In this document: in pieces, positions 61,313-64,000 of the stretch
Layout: every line of letters starts with the position of its first letter
Numbering within the stretch: the stretch's first letter is position 1
Assembly (NCBI GenBank): GCA_009774245.1
Contig: VSNM01000003.1
Location: 116,150-180,149, forward strand
From: Lachnospiraceae bacterium
Lineage (GTDB): Bacteria; Bacillota; Clostridia; Lachnospirales; Lachnospiraceae
Direction: 5' to 3'
Length of the DNA: 64,000 nucleotides
Made by a program: the position numbers and the translations under genes
The notes under the pieces: generated by a model
Told to the model about the DNA's origin: nothing
The model's input: only the letters and a program-made list of their open reading frames with translations
Database searches by the model: none

Positions 61313-62152
61313 TTACGCATCTTCCAGGTTCGGTACAGCCTGCACCGCATTGTCCGCAGGTCTTGATTTTGCAATCACCCGCACTTCCATAACCCCATCT
61401 TTTGCCGCTACATTGCTGATCACCGCCTGCTTCTGGTACTCCACAAGGTCTTCCGCAGGCATTTCCACAAGCCAGACTTTACCAGCCATCATTTTGACAT
61501 ATTCCCCACTGCTGTGCACATGATGAATCACGCCATACTCCATCATCATAATCTGCGCGGCAATCTGCTCCACATCAGATACGATATGCGTGGAAAGCAG
61601 TACCAGACGGTCTTTTGAATAGGCGGATATGATATTCCGGAATTTGATGCGCTCAAACGGATCAAGACCGGAAGTCGGTTCATCCAGAATCAAAATTTCA
61701 GGATTATCAAGAAGCGCCTGCGCAATGCCAAGCCTGCGCTGCATCCCGCCTGAATAAGTGGAACAACGCCGCTTTAAAGCCTCCAGCAGTCCCACGCTGT
61801 ACGCCAGTTCCTCAATCCGCTTTTTTGCATATGCTTTTTTCATACCTTTTAATGCGGCAGAATATTCCAGGTAGTCCCTGCCGGTAAAATCACTGTAAAA
61901 GCCGATATCCTGCGGCAGATACCCTATTTTCGCCCTGTATTCGTCGCCCATCTCATGAATGTCCCTGCCATTATATGAAATCTGTCCTTTGTCCGGGCGC
62001 AGCACATCCGCCATAATCCGGATCATCGTCGTCTTTCCGGCGCCATTGGGCCCAAGCAGCCCGTAAACCCCCGTTCCCATTGTGACAGAAATACCTTTTA
62101 GAACCTTATTGTCCTTATAGCTTTTTTCTATCCTTTCAAATTGCAATTCCAT
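61313..62152 (-). CDS. ABC exporter ATPase (second ATPase of the operon)
   Basis: 279 residues. Walker A GLLGPNGAGKTTMIRI, signature YSGGMQRRLGIAQALL, Walker B ILILDEPTSGLDP, switch LSTHIVSDVEQIA. The C-terminal third is a regulatory extension seen in antibiotic- and peptide-export ATPases. Follows the permease gene after about 40 bases. Confidence 0.9.
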   Translation of the reverse strand: MELQFERIEKSYKDNKVLKGISVTMGTGVYGLLGPNGAGKTTMIRIMADVLRPDKGQISYNGRDIHEMGDEYRAKIGYLPQDIGFYSDFTGRDYLEYSAALKGMKKAYAKKRIEELAYSVGLLEALKRRCSTYSGGMQRRLGIAQALLDNPEILILDEPTSGLDPFERIKFRNIISAYSKDRLVLLSTHIVSDVEQIAAQIMMMEYGVIHHVHSSGEYVKMMAGKVWLVEMPAEDLVEYQKQAVISNVAAKDGVMEVRVIAKSRPADNAVQAVPNLEDA

Positions 62153-62189
62153 AAATGCTTCCCTTCTATTTCATACCTATCTTCCACAC

Positions 62190-62987
62190 TTATCCCGGCG
62201 CTCCGCCTCCCCGCATTGTCCTTGCCACTTTTACCGTGGAGAAATCCGCCTGATTAAACTTTCCAACACTCAGTGCAAAGAAAACCGTTCCGATCAGAAC
62301 CGTAATCATAAGCCCCATGAACGGCGTTATGACAAAGCCATAAATATCAAATGCCATTCCCTCCCGCACAAGTTCGGCAGAACTCATTTTGTATGCCCCC
62401 AGCGCAATATACCGGAAAATGGATGTCACATAGGTAAGCGGATTCAGATACACGACCGGTAAGAGAAAACCGGGCATCATAATCATGGAGCTGATGGTCT
62501 GGAACGAAGGGGAGTTGCGTGACACAGTCGCCAAAAACAAGCCGACCGCGCTGAAGGTCATCGCTGAAACCAGCATGACCACAATCAGCAGTAAAACCTG
62601 AAGCACATTGATTCTAAATCCAATGAACAGGCTGATGATCATGGTAAGAGTCCCCTGTATCGTAGAAACGACTGCCCCCGACAGGATATTTCCGATAGAA
62701 ATCTGGGAACGTGCAATCGGCGCAACCATGACCTCTTTCATATATCCGTCCGAAATATCCGACAGGATATCTGACGAATTATTGATACCCGTCTGAAAAA
62801 CTGTCATAATAATGACGCCTGCAATCAGGTAATTCATAGGTTCACCAAAGCCGCTCATGGAAGATTTCATCATAAAGGAAAACATCACCAGCATGAACAT
62901 GGACATCACGATGCTCCCGATCATCCTCCCCCTGTTTCTGGTGTAATTTAGCAGATTTCTCTGTATGATTGCGATAACTGGATTCAT
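62190..62987 (-). CDS. ABC-2 permease of a drug-export type transporter
   Basis: 265 residues with six membrane helices; the DrrB/ABC-2 pattern includes SDILSDISDGYMKEVMVAPI after the second helix and a GFLLPVVYLNPLTYVTSIFRY loop. The start overlaps the DrrA-like ATPase by 4 bases. It likely forms an exporter for a drug or lipid-like compound. Confidence 0.88.
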   Translation of the reverse strand: MNPVIAIIQRNLLNYTRNRGRMIGSIVMSMFMLVMFSFMMKSSMSGFGEPMNYLIAGVIIMTVFQTGINNSSDILSDISDGYMKEVMVAPIARSQISIGNILSGAVVSTIQGTLTMIISLFIGFRINVLQVLLLIVVMLVSAMTFSAVGLFLATVSRNSPSFQTISSMIMMPGFLLPVVYLNPLTYVTSIFRYIALGAYKMSSAELVREGMAFDIYGFVITPFMGLMITVLIGTVFFALSVGKFNQADFSTVKVARTMRGGGAPG

Positions 62988-63901
62988 GACTGTCTGATCT
63001 CCTTTCCTGTGATTGCGAGGAAAACCTCGTTCAATGTCCCGTTTTTTGCCTCAAAATCAAGAATCGTATCCTGGCACCCTGACAAAACAGGAAGCGCGTC
63101 AGATGCTTTCTTTGTGTGGAAGACAACCCTGTTTCCCACTTTCTTATAAGGAATCTTTTGCACCTTCAATATCTTTTCCAAGATTTCCGTATGCTTACAT
63201 CTTACATCCACCTCGGTTCCGGTATACTGGTGTTTTAAATTCTCCGGCGTGTCATGGGCAACAATCTTTCCATGGTCCATGATCACAACCTTTGAGCATA
63301 CCTCGGCTTCATCCATATAATGTGTGGTCAAAAAAATCGTCATGTTTTTCTGTTTTTGCATCTTCTGGATATATTCCCATACATTGGCCCTTGTCTGCGG
63401 GGCAAGCCCGGTTGTCGGCTCATCCAGAAACAAAACCTTTGGAAAATGGACAAGCCCCCTCGCAATCTCCACGCGGCGTTTCATCCCGCCGGAAAGACTG
63501 CCGACAACCGCTTTTTTCCAGTCCGTAAGCTCCACCAGGTCAAGGGCAAAATCAATCCGCCCTGCCACCTCATTTATCGGGACCTTATAAAAGCTGCAAT
63601 GGTATTTCAGGTTTTCCTCCACTGTCATTTTTGCATCCAGCGTGGAATCCTGGAATACAATGCCGATATCCTTTCTGACTGCCCCCTTTTCTTTGGAGAC
63701 ATCATGCCCGTTGATTCGGATACTGCCTTCCGTTTTATCCAGAATCGTACATAAGGTATTGATCGTGGTGCTCTTACCCGCGCCATTGGGGCCGAGAAAC
63801 GCAAAGATGCTTCCCTCATCTACCGTAAAGGAAATATCGTCTACTGCCTTGAAATCTCCGTATGTCTTTGAAAAATGTTCTACTTCAATAATTGGATTCA
63901 T
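62984..63901 (-). CDS. DrrA-like ABC ATPase
   Basis: 305 residues. Walker A AFLGPNGAGKSTTINT, signature LSGGMKRRVEIARGL, Walker B VLFLDEPTTGLAP (Ala replaces the usual Asp of the D-loop), switch LTTHYMDEAE. The C-terminus matches the DrrA/daunorubicin-resistance subfamily (TGTEVDVRCKHTEILEKIL). First gene of the exporter operon. Confidence 0.9.
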   Translation of the reverse strand: MNPIIEVEHFSKTYGDFKAVDDISFTVDEGSIFAFLGPNGAGKSTTINTLCTILDKTEGSIRINGHDVSKEKGAVRKDIGIVFQDSTLDAKMTVEENLKYHCSFYKVPINEVAGRIDFALDLVELTDWKKAVVGSLSGGMKRRVEIARGLVHFPKVLFLDEPTTGLAPQTRANVWEYIQKMQKQKNMTIFLTTHYMDEAEVCSKVVIMDHGKIVAHDTPENLKHQYTGTEVDVRCKHTEILEKILKVQKIPYKKVGNRVVFHTKKASDALPVLSGCQDTILDFEAKNGTLNEVFLAITGKEIRQS

Positions 63902-63923
63902 TGCTTTTCCTCCTATCCAAATC

Positions 63924-63946
63924 GGGTAGTGTCAAGTCTACTACCT
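63924..63946. promoter_or_regulatory. Dyad operator upstream of the exporter operon
   Basis: GGGTAGT (63924-63930) and ACTACCT (63940-63946) are inverted around a 9-base spacer. It covers the presumed transcription start of the DrrA-like gene, consistent with a TetR-type repressor encoded just outside the window. Confidence 0.5.
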
Positions 63947-64000
63947 GTTTTTTCTATTCAAAGCCTTTATTTTCGGGAGTTTGCAAAAAAATGAGCAATG

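Noticed and set aside
1..64000. tRNA or rRNA genes
   Set aside because: No cloverleaf with TTCGANTC-type arm and acceptor pairing, and no rRNA sequence, was recognised on either strand.

Overview
The window looks like chromosomal DNA of a gut-type Lachnospiraceae (Bacillota, Clostridia). The evidence is a long ileS preceded by an isoleucine T-box, DUF4317 and Rpn/PD-(D/E)XK family proteins, a DUF4080 radical SAM protein, DUF4179 anti-sigma factors, a very large BspA-type leucine-rich repeat protein, strong AGGAGG ribosome binding sites and intermediate GC. The genus cannot be fixed from sequence alone. No tRNA, rRNA, CRISPR array, prophage or intact insertion sequence was seen.

Layout. 0-3.7 kb: a carbohydrate locus with a GPH-family sugar symporter (running off the left edge), a decayed GH2 beta-galactosidase and a divergent AraC regulator; symporter and GH2 remnant share a duplicated promoter/operator block. 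3.7-10.9 kb: two ECF sigma/anti-sigma pairs, an Rpn-like nuclease, a DUF4317 protein and a membrane-anchored alpha/beta hydrolase. 11-14.8 kb: T-box, a 43-residue small ORF and ileS. 15.1-17.3 kb: a secreted 56-residue peptide convergent with a 627-residue XRE/helical-repeat regulator, a candidate peptide-signalling pair. 17.5-21.7 kb: an ABC exporter with a phase-shifted histidine kinase, a DUF4869 protein and a truncated ATPase. 21.8-32.4 kb: an accessory, heavily eroded region with HicAB, a MerR/tautomerase pair, SDR/TetR/HEPN/response-regulator/methyltransferase remnants, several immunity-like proteins, an AgrC-like kinase, and methyltransferase and Nudix genes. 32.4-41.7 kb: aldo-keto reductase, lipoprotein, giant LRR protein and tRNA dihydrouridine synthase on one strand, then a B12-binding radical SAM protein. 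41.7-49.3 kb: a sulfur amino-acid cluster (LysR, cystathionine gamma-synthase-type and MalY/PatB-type PLP enzymes, MetNIQ, M20 amidohydrolase). 49.3-53.3 kb: a second eroded patch with a truncated paralogue of the XRE regulator, a GNAT protein, a HicB with a deleted HicA, and a dipeptidase plus a scrambled copy of part of it. 53.3-55.8 kb: an MFS transporter and a sigma factor fused to a large C-terminal domain. 55.9-59.2 kb: an ATPase-HNH-DUF262 operon resembling Septu-type phage defence with an extra, frameshifted gene. 59.5-63.9 kb: a soluble chemoreceptor-like protein, a PHP phosphoesterase and a two-ATPase ABC exporter operon.

The window is rich in small non-autonomous repeats. One 133-bp MITE family has three copies, two of them with 8-bp target duplications. 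Single MITE-like elements lie at 19.9 kb (7-bp duplication) and 30.5 kb (TA duplication). There is a 166-bp long palindrome, and a four-copy hairpin family in which one copy is translated inside a sensor kinase. Many remnants look like products of short deletions that keep gene ends and remove the middle. The most interesting candidates are the peptide/regulator pair at 15.2-17.3 kb, the ATPase-HNH-DUF262 operon, the small ORF coupled to ileS, and the MITE families.
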